From: DVEG01 sp964405435 | GTDB taxonomy: Bacteria; Cyanobacteriota; Cyanobacteriia; Cyanobacteriales; Oscillatoriaceae | Direction of reading: 5' to 3' | Assembly: GCA_964405435.1 (NCBI GenBank) | Contig: CAYOOD010000005.1 | Span: forward strand, 1-64,000 | DNA length: 64,000 nucleotides | Shown here: positions 56,480 to 64,000 of the stretch, in pieces | Numbering within the stretch: the stretch's first letter is position 1 | Layout of the letters: every line of letters begins with the position of its first letter | The notes under the pieces: model-generated | Database searches by the model: none | What the model was told of the DNA's origin: nothing | What the model saw: the letters and a program-made list of their open reading frames with translations, nothing else | Translations under genes and position numbers: made by a program

Positions 56480-56736
56480 GTCCGTGCCTGAAAGACTAGC
56501 TCATCTATCTCTCCAGCGTAGCAACTTTAGCCGAGACGAGCCCATATTCTATTTTATCGGAACTCGTGCGATTGGGTTCTCAACTCCTCAAATTTCCACC
56601 GCGCGGGAGTTACATACTGATGCACCCTGAAAATGACTTGCTTTTTTAATGAAAATTTCCCATTCTCCCCGGGGGAACCGGCCACCACCGCCGCACTTCG
56701 CCGCCAAACCCAATCCCTTGCGCTAGGCAATCTCAC

Positions 56737-57015
56737 TCAGACCTCTTGCATTTGCCGCACCGCAGGCGGGCTCTGCACGCTCTCCATCCACGGCACAGTC
56801 CGCAGCCACCTCCACACACCCGTTTTCCTTCTGATCGTCACGCCCTGACTGTGTTCTTGAATGACTTCTCTAAGTTCTTCGGTTGTAAAGGAATATCCCC
56901 ATTCTTCTGCCACTTTTATGAAATCTCGAGCATTCGAGACGGCATTGAAACAGCCTTGCAAGTTGGCATCGCGGGCAGCATGTGCTAAAAATTCGCTGGC
57001 ACTTTCTCTAGACAT
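56737..57015 (-). CDS. Nif11-domain protein
   Basis: A 92-residue protein read from ATG 57015 (MSRESASEFLAHAARDANLQ), with AGGAG ~9 nt upstream. The Nif11 fold continues through NARDFIKVAEEWGYSFTTEELREVIQEHSQ. The C-terminal part RRKTGVWRWLRTVPWMESV is typical of cyanobacterial free-standing Nif11 proteins. In other genomes Nif11 leaders guide ribosomal peptides that are then modified; here no Gly-Gly cleavage site and no maturase gene are near, and the tail is short, so a precursor peptide role is doubtful. Confidence 0.8.
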   Translation of the reverse strand: MSRESASEFLAHAARDANLQGCFNAVSNARDFIKVAEEWGYSFTTEELREVIQEHSQGVTIRRKTGVWRWLRTVPWMESVQSPPAVRQMQEV

Positions 57016-57036
57016 TTTAACAATCTCCTTTGGCAT

Positions 57037-57572
57037 CGCATCTTTGTTATGTGCGAACAGCCGATCTCTATCTTATTAACCCGGTTTGCCAGTTACCTCT
57101 TTCTTGGGAAAGATTTTCGGGCGGCCCACTGAACCGGATTCGCTCTTTCTTAAAATCTATTATACAGCTTAGACTGGTTCTTTTTGTCAAGCTTCGTGAA
57201 GCGCTTTTCCCGCTCTGAGGGAATCGCCGGGACTTCCGGCGGGCTGAAGCGTTTCGCAAAAATTTAATTATCTTTCAACAATAACGGGAAATTCTGCTAT
57301 GTCGGCAAGAAAATCTTGTTCTGCGGAAAATCCAACCGCCACGAGAGGGGCTTCCGGGGGAGGAATGGAAGCTTTTTATCTTTAAAAGCCGGAATTTGTC
57401 AGCAGAGGGAGATCAGTATTTAGGCAGAGTCAATCTCTTTAATAATTTGTTACTTTTATTTGTATTTCTTCTTTTAAAACTAGACGGGTAGTTATCACAT
57501 AAGTAACAAAATGCGGGGAAGGCTCCAGAAACCCGGTTGATGCGACAAACCGGGTTTCTAACGGCTGATTAC
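57037..57572. other. Gap with an AAACCCGG palindrome
   Basis: No gene. 57527-57538 (AGAAACCCGGTT) pairs with 57548-57559 (AACCGGGTTTCT), a 12-bp stem of the same family as 25014 and 60345. It lies at the end of the S9 peptidase gene and may end its transcript. Confidence 0.6.
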
Positions 57573-59504
57573 TTAAAGGTTGTAAATCGCCACTGGCTCG
57601 ATCGCGTCGGCGGGCTGGAAGCCAAACACCCGCGAGTAGAAGTAAAACTCTCCATCGAGAGCGCGCTTGATATTTTCAGCGCGGCGGAAACCGTGCTGTT
57701 CGCCTTCAAACGGGACATACGCCACGGGCAGGTTCTTGGCTTTGAGCGCTTCCACCATCATCTCGGCTTGGTTGGGCGGGACGACTTTATCTTCCAGTCC
57801 CTGGAAGAAAATCGCGGGACACGCGAGGCGATCGGTGAAGTGGATGGGCGATCGCTCGATGTAAAGGTCTTTCCGTTCCGGGTACGCGCCGATCAAGCCG
57901 TCAAGATAGCGCGATTCAAACTTGTGGGTATCTTTCGCCAGCGCCTCCAAATCGCTGACGCCGTAATAACTCGCCCCCGCCTTGAACACGTCGCGGAACG
58001 TCAGCGCGCAGAGGGTGGTGTAGCCGCCGGCACTGCCGCCGGAAATCGCCAGCCGGTTGGCGTCAACCAAACCCCGCTCTGCCAGATAGCGAGCCCCATT
58101 GGTGCAGTCGTCCACATCTACGATGCCCCAGCGATCGCAAAGGCGCTGCCGGTATTCCCGCCCGTAGCCGGTGCTGCCGCCGTAGTTGACATCGAGAACC
58201 GCCCATCCGCGCGACGTCCAGTATTGCGTCCGCAAGCTGAGACTGCTGCTGGTGGCGGCTGTTGGCCCGCCGTGGCTTTTGACCAGCAGGGGCGGTTTCT
58301 CGCCGTCGGGTGCTTTGCAGTCGCGGTTTTGGGGAGGGTAGAAGAAGGCGTAGGCGGTTTGTCCGTTTTCCGTGGGGAATTCGATCGCTTGCGGCACGGA
58401 GATGTAACCGGGGTCGATCGCCAGTTCGCTCGATCGCCGCAGCAGTGCGACTTCACCAGAGGTTAAATCCATCTCCACGATCGCGCTGGGTTCGGTTGGG
58501 GAAGCGCCGAGAAACAGCAAGCGATCGCCCTTGACATTGAGCGAGGAAATTTCCGTGTAGGGGGTGGAAATGGGCTGTAACTGTTTCGTCTGAGTGTCGA
58601 GGCTGGCGAGGTGCCAGATGCCTTGCTGCGTATAGGTGCAAATCAGGCGATCGCCCGCAGCAAAGGTGTAGGTATCCATTCCGAAAACCCACTGCGGACG
58701 CCCGAACTCAGCCGGCATTTCGCACAGCGGCTCTACCTCTGCGCCGTTCCAGCGGTAGAGATTCCACCAACCCGAGCGATCGCTGACAAAATACAAAATC
58801 CCATCCGGCGACCATTCTGGCTGAAAAATCGATTCACTTGCGCCGCCGGCGATTAAATGGGTTTCCCCCAGAGAGCCGTCAGAATTTATCTCGCCCACCC
58901 ACACTTCTGTACCATCCCAGGGCATGTTCGGGTGGTTCCAGCTCAGCCAGCACAGCCGAGAGCCGTCAGGGCTCAGGCGCGGCGATGCGTAGAAATCCTC
59001 ACCCCCTGCCAGTACCCGCACGTCATTCTCTTGTTGTAGATTAATGCTGACGAGGGTGTTGACCGGTTCCGGGCGGGTGGTGGTGTGATCTTCCCGCACG
59101 CAGATGAGGCGATCGCGCTGGCGATCGAGTAGGGCGTCGGCATAGCGCCAATCGCCTGCAGGCGTGAGGGGTTGCGGTTCGCCGCCGATCGCTTGGCGGT
59201 AGAGGCGCTGATCTGAGAAATTGGAAAAATAAACCGTGCCATCTGCTATTAAGAAGGAGCCGCCGCCGTACTCGTGAGCGCGGGTGCGAACGTTGAAGCC
59301 TGCTGGGGTGACGTCGGCGACGTTGCCGTCGGGGGTGCGGCGTACCAGACAACTGCGCCCGCCTTCTTTCGGTCGAAGTTCCAGCCAGTAGATATCATCG
59401 CCGTCGAGAGCGATCGCCGCCAAGCCGATAATTTCGGAAACAATCAACTCCGAGGTGATGGGCGATTTCCAGGAGCCATAGGGGACTACTTGTGGTTCGG
59501 TCAT
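57573..59504 (-). CDS. S9-family serine peptidase (prolyl oligopeptidase type)
   Basis: A 643-residue protein. An N-terminal beta-propeller (about residues 30-370) precedes the alpha/beta hydrolase domain. Catalytic Ser is in GGSAGGY near residue 490, Asp in GLEDKVVPP near 570, His in EGEQHGFR near 604, in the usual order. Substrate-side motifs YWTSRGWAVLDVNYGGSTGYGREYR match acylaminoacyl-peptidase/dipeptidyl relatives. There is no signal peptide, so it is cytoplasmic. It cleaves peptides, probably small ones admitted through the propeller. Confidence 0.92.
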   Translation of the reverse strand: MTEPQVVPYGSWKSPITSELIVSEIIGLAAIALDGDDIYWLELRPKEGGRSCLVRRTPDGNVADVTPAGFNVRTRAHEYGGGSFLIADGTVYFSNFSDQRLYRQAIGGEPQPLTPAGDWRYADALLDRQRDRLICVREDHTTTRPEPVNTLVSINLQQENDVRVLAGGEDFYASPRLSPDGSRLCWLSWNHPNMPWDGTEVWVGEINSDGSLGETHLIAGGASESIFQPEWSPDGILYFVSDRSGWWNLYRWNGAEVEPLCEMPAEFGRPQWVFGMDTYTFAAGDRLICTYTQQGIWHLASLDTQTKQLQPISTPYTEISSLNVKGDRLLFLGASPTEPSAIVEMDLTSGEVALLRRSSELAIDPGYISVPQAIEFPTENGQTAYAFFYPPQNRDCKAPDGEKPPLLVKSHGGPTAATSSSLSLRTQYWTSRGWAVLDVNYGGSTGYGREYRQRLCDRWGIVDVDDCTNGARYLAERGLVDANRLAISGGSAGGYTTLCALTFRDVFKAGASYYGVSDLEALAKDTHKFESRYLDGLIGAYPERKDLYIERSPIHFTDRLACPAIFFQGLEDKVVPPNQAEMMVEALKAKNLPVAYVPFEGEQHGFRRAENIKRALDGEFYFYSRVFGFQPADAIEPVAIYNL

Positions 59505-59520
59505 GGTTATTCTCTAAAAA

Positions 59521-59553
59521 TAGTGCTGAGTGCTGAGTGCTGAGTGCTGAGTG
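59521..59553. repeat. STRR heptamer run
   Basis: Four and a half copies of the heptamer GTGCTGA lie just upstream of the S9 peptidase gene. This is a classical cyanobacterial short tandemly repeated repetitive sequence. Confidence 0.8.
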
Positions 59554-59677
59554 CAAGCAGAGTGAGAAAGTGAGAAAGTGAGGCCGTTCGGAATCGTTGC
59601 ATTCGTAACGCTCTGTGAAGTTCATCGCGGCTGACCTAGAAATGTTAGCAGCGGAGCGGGTAGAAAATCTCGGTTTA

Positions 59678-60238
59678 TTAGACGTCTTCGTATAAAGTTG
59701 CGATCGCAGCGCGAAAATCAACGCTTGCCAAATGGATTTCTTCCCCCGCACTGTAGGTGTAGAGTTCCCACCGCCCCTGCGCATTGCGGCGAAAACACTC
59801 GACGCTCTCCCGATCTGGATTGATGAGGACGTATTCTTGAAGCGTTTCTATTTGTCGGTAATCGGCAAATTTATCGCCGCGATCGAACGCTGCCGTGCTT
59901 TCCGAGAGGACTTCCACCACTAACGACGGGTAGCGAATGAAAGAAGCCGCAGGATTTCTATCCCGTTCGTCACAAGTTACCGTCACGTCGGGATAGTAAT
60001 AACTATCGGCTGGTTCAATGTGAACTTTCATATTTGCTGGGAAAGCTCGGCAACCACTACCCCGAACGTGATTTCTCAGTAGGGCCAATAAATTTACTGC
60101 AATAGTATTGTGAGCCTGGGTTTCTCCAGCCATTGCATAGACTTCGCCGCGAATGTATTCGTGCCGGATCGGGCTGATTTCTTCGCCTTTTAAGTAGTCT
60201 TCGGGAGAAATAGCGCTATAGTCTTTGCTAACTGCCAT
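59678..60238 (-). CDS. Uma2-family (DUF820) endonuclease-like protein
   Basis: A 186-residue protein of the large cyanobacterial Uma2 family, with a PD-(D/E)xK nuclease fold. The N-terminal EYLKGEEISPIRHEYIRGEVYAMAGE region, then YYYPDVTVTC with an Asp and SLVVEVLSESTAAFDRGDKF with the Glu and Lys expected of the nuclease core are visible. Members are abundant in cyanobacteria and probably mobile; actual activity is mostly unproven. No cognate methylase is nearby. The start is ATG 60238. Confidence 0.85.
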   Translation of the reverse strand: MAVSKDYSAISPEDYLKGEEISPIRHEYIRGEVYAMAGETQAHNTIAVNLLALLRNHVRGSGCRAFPANMKVHIEPADSYYYPDVTVTCDERDRNPAASFIRYPSLVVEVLSESTAAFDRGDKFADYRQIETLQEYVLINPDRESVECFRRNAQGRWELYTYSAGEEIHLASVDFRAAIATLYEDV

Positions 60239-60344
60239 ATTTTATACGGATAAACTTATTGTTTATTCTAGCATGTTTGATAGATGGTGAGTCTCTCATG
60301 GGCTAAAAGCTAACATAGCGTTTATAATTGAGTCGAGAAAACAG

Positions 60345-60377
60345 AGAAACCCGGCTTCTTGAAGAAGCCGGGTTTCT
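60345..60377. repeat. AAACCCGG hairpin
   Basis: AGAAACCCGGCTTC (60345-60358) and its complement (60364-60377) around loop TTGAA. Identical over 33 bp to the hairpin at 25014-25046. It lies in the Uma2 to DUF6671-like interval. Confidence 0.85.
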
Positions 60378-60475
60378 GGCCCGGGCTAAATCATGCAGAC
60401 CGATCGCGTGCGAGTTGTGCTGCAATCTTGTATAGTAAAATTTGTCAAAACCATTTTGCGGAGTTCAGCGTGCTT

Positions 60476-61390
60476 ATGCAGCAGCAGCCCTTGTTTCGCG
60501 ATTCCCTGCGGGATAGCTATAGCGCTATCGCGCATGGCTACGCTAACGCTTCACGCCTCGGCGTCTTAGCCACGAAACACCAAAAAGAGCGCGTTATTGC
60601 CCCGATTCTGGAACGAGAATTAAAAGTTAAAATCACAGTCCCCGCCGATTTCGATACCGATGTATTTGGAACCTTTACCAGAGAGGTGAAGCGATCGGGC
60701 ATGCAAATCGACGCCGCCCGATTGAAAGCCGAGAAAGCACTAGAACTGACTGGCGAAACTCTGGCGATCGCCAGTGAAGGAACTTTTGGCCCTCACCCGG
60801 CTTTCCCCTATATCCCCCACAATCGGGAAATTGTGCTATTGTTGGATACAGAAAATAATCTAGAAATAATCGGTCAGGAGTTTTCGACTGAGACGAATTA
60901 CAGTCACCAGTTAGTGAGGAGTGCAGAAGAAGGGCTTGATTTTGCTCAAAAAGCAGGCTTTCCCGAACACGGGATGGTGGTGATAATCGGAGAGCCTGCG
61001 GAAGGCAAGGGAGAAATTATCAAAGGAATTGTCACAGAAAAAAGTCTCATTGAAGCGTTAGAATTTGCTCTCAAAAAATCCCCCAATGGCAGAGCCCACG
61101 TCGAAACTGACATGCGGGCGATGTACAATCCCACGCGGATGAAAAATATCGAAAAAGCAACGCTCGACTTAATCAAAAAGCTCAACCAAGTTTGCCCGAG
61201 ATGTGCGTGGCCGGGATTTGACGCAGTGGAGCGGAAAAAAGGCTTGCCCTGTGCCCTGTGCCACCTGCCGACGCAGCTAACTCGTTCTCTGATTTATCAG
61301 TGCAAAAAATGCGAGTTCAGTCAAGAGAAATTATTCCCAGACGGGCGGGAATATGCCGATCCGGCACAGTGTCACTATTGCAATCCCTGA
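60476..61390 (+). CDS. DUF6671-like protein with zinc ribbons
   Basis: A 304-residue protein. Its central region (KERVIAPILERELKVKITVPADFDTDVFGTFTREVKRSG... ALELTGETLAIASEGTFGPHPAFPYIPHNREIVLLLD) matches my memory of DUF6671 proteins. The C-terminus has paired Cys motifs (CPRC, CALC, CKKC, CHYC) that look like two zinc ribbons. Function unknown; nucleic-acid or metal role possible. Residues ~9-30 (RDSYSAIAHGYANASRLG) are encoded by a dispersed palindromic repeat and are unlikely to belong to the original N-terminus. GTG at 60470 is better spaced from GGAG than the chosen ATG and is the alternative start. Confidence 0.78.
   Translation: MQQQPLFRDSLRDSYSAIAHGYANASRLGVLATKHQKERVIAPILERELKVKITVPADFDTDVFGTFTREVKRSGMQIDAARLKAEKALELTGETLAIASEGTFGPHPAFPYIPHNREIVLLLDTENNLEIIGQEFSTETNYSHQLVRSAEEGLDFAQKAGFPEHGMVVIIGEPAEGKGEIIKGIVTEKSLIEALEFALKKSPNGRAHVETDMRAMYNPTRMKNIEKATLDLIKKLNQVCPRCAWPGFDAVERKKGLPCALCHLPTQLTRSLIYQCKKCEFSQEKLFPDGREYADPAQCHYCNP
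60500..60566 (+). repeat. Palindromic repeat in the 5' end of the DUF6671-like gene
   Basis: GATAGCTATAGCGCTATCGC and GCATGGCTACGCTAACGC resemble the nested module of the 2311-3960 repeats. It lies within the reading frame and adds ~20 residues without a stop. Confidence 0.55.
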
Positions 61391-61392
61391 AT

Positions 61393-62496
61393 TCAGAGAT
61401 AGGGTGACACAGGCAGGGTGACGGTGAAAGTCGTGCCGCGTTCCAGGGTGCTGTCAACGGTAATGTCACCGCCGTGCAAGTCTGCGGCTCGCTTGGCGAT
61501 CGCCAGCCCCAAGCCCGTCCCCGGGATTGGGCCGACGTTTGAGGCGCGTTTAAACGGTTCAAACAGGATTTTTTGGTCTTCCGGGGAAATCCCGATCCCT
61601 TTGTCTTCTACTTGAAAGCAAATCCGGGCATTCTCGCTAAAGACTCTGAGAAAAACCGTGCCTCCTTGGGGCGAATATTTAACAGCATTGGAGAGAAGAT
61701 TGTTGAGGATCTGCGCCAGGAGTTTTTTATCTAAGTTGACGCGGGATAAATCGCCCTGCCCTGTAAAACTCAGAACGTGCCGATCGCCTGCATTCGCTTG
61801 AAAGACTTCGATCAACTCCCGGCAAAAGCTGACTACATCTAAGGGAGCCGGGTTAAATTGCAGGTTGCTGGAATCGAACCGCCCTAGGATTAATACATCT
61901 TCTAGGAGTTGGTTCATGCTATTGGCAGCGCTCTGGATGCGTTCCAGTTGCTTCTGATTTTTGGCAGCGTTCATGCTGGCTGCGTTAGCTTGCAGGAGTT
62001 GCGCCGACAGTTTAATCGCCGAGAGGGGATTGCGGAACTCGTGGGACGCCATTGAAATATATTGCGATTTGCGATCGCTCAGTTCCAGCGCTTCCTGAAG
62101 CGCTTGCTGCATTTCTACCTCTGCCTGATGCCGGGAAATTGCAATTTCAATCGTTGCTCTCAGTTCTTTTTCTTTAAAAGGTTTGAGGATGTAGCCGAAT
62201 GGCTCCGTGATTTTCGCGCGTTCCAGAGTGCTGTCATCGCCATTCGCACTCAGGTAAACGACGGGAATATTAAACTGAACGCGAATCAACTCGGCAGCCT
62301 CGATCCCGTCCATCTCCCCGTCTAGCATGATATCCATCAGCACGAGGTCGAGTTGCGTGCGGCTGCAGGTGGCTAGAGCTTCTTCCCCGCTCGCCACGAT
62401 CTCCACGACTTCATAGCCCATTTTTTCTAGGCGTATAGCGATGTCCTCTGCGATAATCGCTTCATCTTCTACGACGAGAATTTTCCGGTTTGACAT
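61393..62496 (-). CDS. Response regulator-histidine kinase hybrid
   Basis: A 367-residue cytoplasmic protein. Residues 1-120 form a receiver domain with phospho-acceptor D55 (LVLMDIMLDG), the acidic pair E10-D11, and K105 (FGYILKPF). Residues ~145-215 are a HisKA domain with H152 in MASHEFRNPLSAIK. Residues ~240-365 form HATPase_c with N-box NNLLSNAVKYSP, G1 VEDKGIGIS and G2 GTGLGLAIAKRAADLHGG. It therefore both receives and sends phosphate. It starts 4 nt after the stop of the 62501 kinase gene, so the two form one operon and probably one phosphorelay. A C-terminal DNA-binding domain is absent. Confidence 0.93.
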   Translation of the reverse strand: MSNRKILVVEDEAIIAEDIAIRLEKMGYEVVEIVASGEEALATCSRTQLDLVLMDIMLDGEMDGIEAAELIRVQFNIPVVYLSANGDDSTLERAKITEPFGYILKPFKEKELRATIEIAISRHQAEVEMQQALQEALELSDRKSQYISMASHEFRNPLSAIKLSAQLLQANAASMNAAKNQKQLERIQSAANSMNQLLEDVLILGRFDSSNLQFNPAPLDVVSFCRELIEVFQANAGDRHVLSFTGQGDLSRVNLDKKLLAQILNNLLSNAVKYSPQGGTVFLRVFSENARICFQVEDKGIGISPEDQKILFEPFKRASNVGPIPGTGLGLAIAKRAADLHGGDITVDSTLERGTTFTVTLPVSPYL

Positions 62497-62500
62497 CGAA

Positions 62501-64000
62501 TTACAACTCCTTGCGTTCTTTGGGTTGGGGAAACGTAATCTGAAAGACTGCTCCTTCCTTGTTGTGAATCTCCAGTTGTCCCCGCAGTTGCCGCGTCAGG
62601 GCGCGAATCAGGCGCAATCCCAAAGAATTTGGGCTGTGAGACTCAAAGCCTTCTGGCAAGCCGACGCCATTATCCCGCACGCTCAGGCGCAATTGTCCGT
62701 CCGCAACGAGTGAGAAATCAATGGTGATTTCACCGCTGATTTCACCCGATCGCGCGCCTGGAAAGGCGTGCTTGAGGGAGTTAGAAACCAGTTCGTTGAT
62801 CAGCAATCCGCAGGGGATGGCCGTATCCAGGTTCAGAAACGCATTTTCTACGCACAGTTTGGCGCGAATTCGCTTTTCATTGATATTATACGATGAAAAC
62901 AGGTTATTTGCCAAGTTTTTAATATAGTCGGCAAAGTCAATTTTTGCTAAGCTGTGCGACTGGTAGAGTTTTTCGTGGATCAGCGCCATCGCTCCGATGC
63001 GATTTTGGCTGTCTTCCAGAACCGCTAAAATATTCGGGTCTGTAATGTACTGGGACTGCAAGGCAAAAATGCTCGACACAACTTGCAGGTTGTTTTTGAC
63101 CCGATGGTGCACTTCTTTGAGGAGGAGCTCTTTTTCCTGCAAGGAGGCTTTGAGCTGCTCCTCGGCGAGCTTGCGCGGGGTAATATCCCAGCAAACGCAG
63201 ATTTGTCCCACCCCTTCGATCTCGGTGAGGGAAATTTCTTGGGCAAATGTCGAACCATCTCGTTTCTTGGCAATGGCTTCTCCGCGCCACTTCCCGTTTT
63301 TTTGGACGAGGGGAAAGATATCGCCCTCGAAGCGAGCGATTTCGTCGGGGTAGTACAACTGGTGCCACGTCTGACCAATCAGGTCGCTGGCGCTCTCGTA
63401 TCCAAATAGCTCGACGTGCGCTTTATTTAAATAGATGTATTCGCCGCGATCGTTGAGAATGGCGATGCCATCGACGGAGGATTCTACGGCAGCGAGTTGC
63501 TGCCGCAATTCGGCGCGGACTTTCAGGCGTTCCGTGATGTCTATGGTGGTTCCCACCATGCGCAGCGCTTGCCCTTCTTCGGAGCGGGCGACGACTTTTC
63601 CCCGCTCCAATATCCAGCACCACTCGCCAGTTTTTCGCTGCAAGCGATACTCGACTTCGTACATGGGGGTTTCTCCTTGCTTGTGGCGCTGGATTTCTGC
63701 CATCACCCGCTCTTTGTCCTCTGGGTGTACCAGGGTTTCCCACGCAGAAATATGTTGGGCGATTTCGCAGGCATCATAGCCCAGCATGTTCAACCAGCGG
63801 GGGCTGAAATAACAGTCGTCCGTGACGGTATCCCAGTCCCACAAGCCGTCTTCTGTACTTTCCAGGGCTAGTTTCAGGCGTTCTTCGCTCAGTTGCAACT
63901 GATTGTAAATTTCCGATTGCTGAATGGCGATCGCCAGTTGGGTTGCCAGTTGTTCGAGCAAGTGTATTTCCCACGGCTGCCAGGTGCGCGGACGATCGCA
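62501..64000 (-). CDS. GAF-PAS-PAS sensor histidine kinase, HisKA_2 type, N-terminus beyond right edge
   Basis: The frame is open for 500 codons to the window end. The visible N-terminal piece RPRTWQPWEIHLLEQLATQL is the end of a GAF domain; phytochrome-like proteins often end so. Two PAS domains follow (about residues 35-150, with VEYRLQRKTGEWCWILERGK, and 155-285, with SSVDGIAILNDRGEYIYLNK). The HisKA_2 motif LLLKEVHHRVKNNLQVVSSI carries the phospho-His. HATPase_c of the HWE/HisKA_2 type follows, with SVRDNGVGLPEGFE. It is the upstream partner of the 61393 hybrid regulator. Signal is unknown; the missing N-terminus may include more GAF domains. Confidence 0.9.
   Translation of the reverse strand, partial: CDRPRTWQPWEIHLLEQLATQLAIAIQQSEIYNQLQLSEERLKLALESTEDGLWDWDTVTDDCYFSPRWLNMLGYDACEIAQHISAWETLVHPEDKERVMAEIQRHKQGETPMYEVEYRLQRKTGEWCWILERGKVVARSEEGQALRMVGTTIDITERLKVRAELRQQLAAVESSVDGIAILNDRGEYIYLNKAHVELFGYESASDLIGQTWHQLYYPDEIARFEGDIFPLVQKNGKWRGEAIAKKRDGSTFAQEISLTEIEGVGQICVCWDITPRKLAEEQLKASLQEKELLLKEVHHRVKNNLQVVSSIFALQSQYITDPNILAVLEDSQNRIGAMALIHEKLYQSHSLAKIDFADYIKNLANNLFSSYNINEKRIRAKLCVENAFLNLDTAIPCGLLINELVSNSLKHAFPGARSGEISGEITIDFSLVADGQLRLSVRDNGVGLPEGFESHSPNSLGLRLIRALTRQLRGQLEIHNKEGAVFQITFPQPKERKEL

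Noticed and set aside
56737..57015. RiPP precursor with adjacent biosynthetic cluster
   Set aside because: No maturase, no Gly-Gly processing site and no transporter gene are nearby; only the Nif11 fold is present.

Overview
The window is chromosomal DNA of a cyanobacterium, most likely a filamentous one of the Oscillatoria/Microcoleus type. The evidence is the very frequent HIP1 octamer (GCGATCGC), a photosystem II psbY gene, a probable cytochrome b6f petL gene, several families restricted mainly to cyanobacteria (TIGR02652, TIGR02450, AMIN, Nif11, Uma2, DUF6671-like), heptameric STRR repeats, and many TPR, WD40, CHAT and Roco proteins. No rRNA, tRNA, CRISPR array or prophage was seen.

Layout. 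1-2200 (minus): a TPR-CHAT protein running off the left edge, with its first 60 codons split off by an apparent one-base frameshift and a hairpin repeat inside its reading frame. 2311-3960: a compound tandem array of REP-like hairpins that ends at a REP-associated tyrosine transposase (RAYT, 3982-4551). 4573-9086: cupredoxin, VOC protein, TIGR02652 protein, gamma carbonic anhydrase, psbY, AMIN protein, pentapeptide-repeat protein. 10057-16823: infC, a nucleotide-translocase-like membrane protein fused to HEAT repeats followed by a cyclic-nucleotide-binding protein, and an M32 carboxypeptidase. 17142-19679: TPR protein, PIN toxin-like gene with a duplicated partner, small orphan. 20384-24954: a LRR-Roc-COR (Roco) gene broken twice, by a 152-bp MITE and by a 1366-bp ISAs1-family insertion sequence with closely related ends. 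25083-37106: a run of TPR and TPR-WD40 proteins on the minus strand, plus a WGxxGxxG protein. 37380-46401 (mostly plus): aspartase/fumarase, DUF362, radical SAM/B12, petL, aroB, membrane spermidine-synthase-like protein. 46402-47862: gene-free, with a candidate small RNA. 47863-52818: a 1651-residue STAND NTPase with 14 WD40 repeats, convergent with a lipase-like hydrolase. 55159-64000: small conserved genes, rhomboid, Nif11, S9 peptidase, Uma2, DUF6671-like, and a two-gene sensor kinase operon that runs off the right edge.

Three things dominate. First, housekeeping genes (infC, aroB, psbY, petL, aspA-like) are interspersed with signalling scaffolds: at least six TPR-only proteins that share a C-terminal cap, two WD40 proteins, a Roco protein and a CHAT protein. 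Second, small mobile DNA is unusually active: RAYT/REP array, IS with a matching MITE, AAACCCGG hairpins, and repeats spliced in frame into at least three coding sequences. Third, the mobile-element insertions are clean enough that ancestral genes can be rebuilt: removing both insertions from the Roco locus gives an uninterrupted 1010-residue frame.
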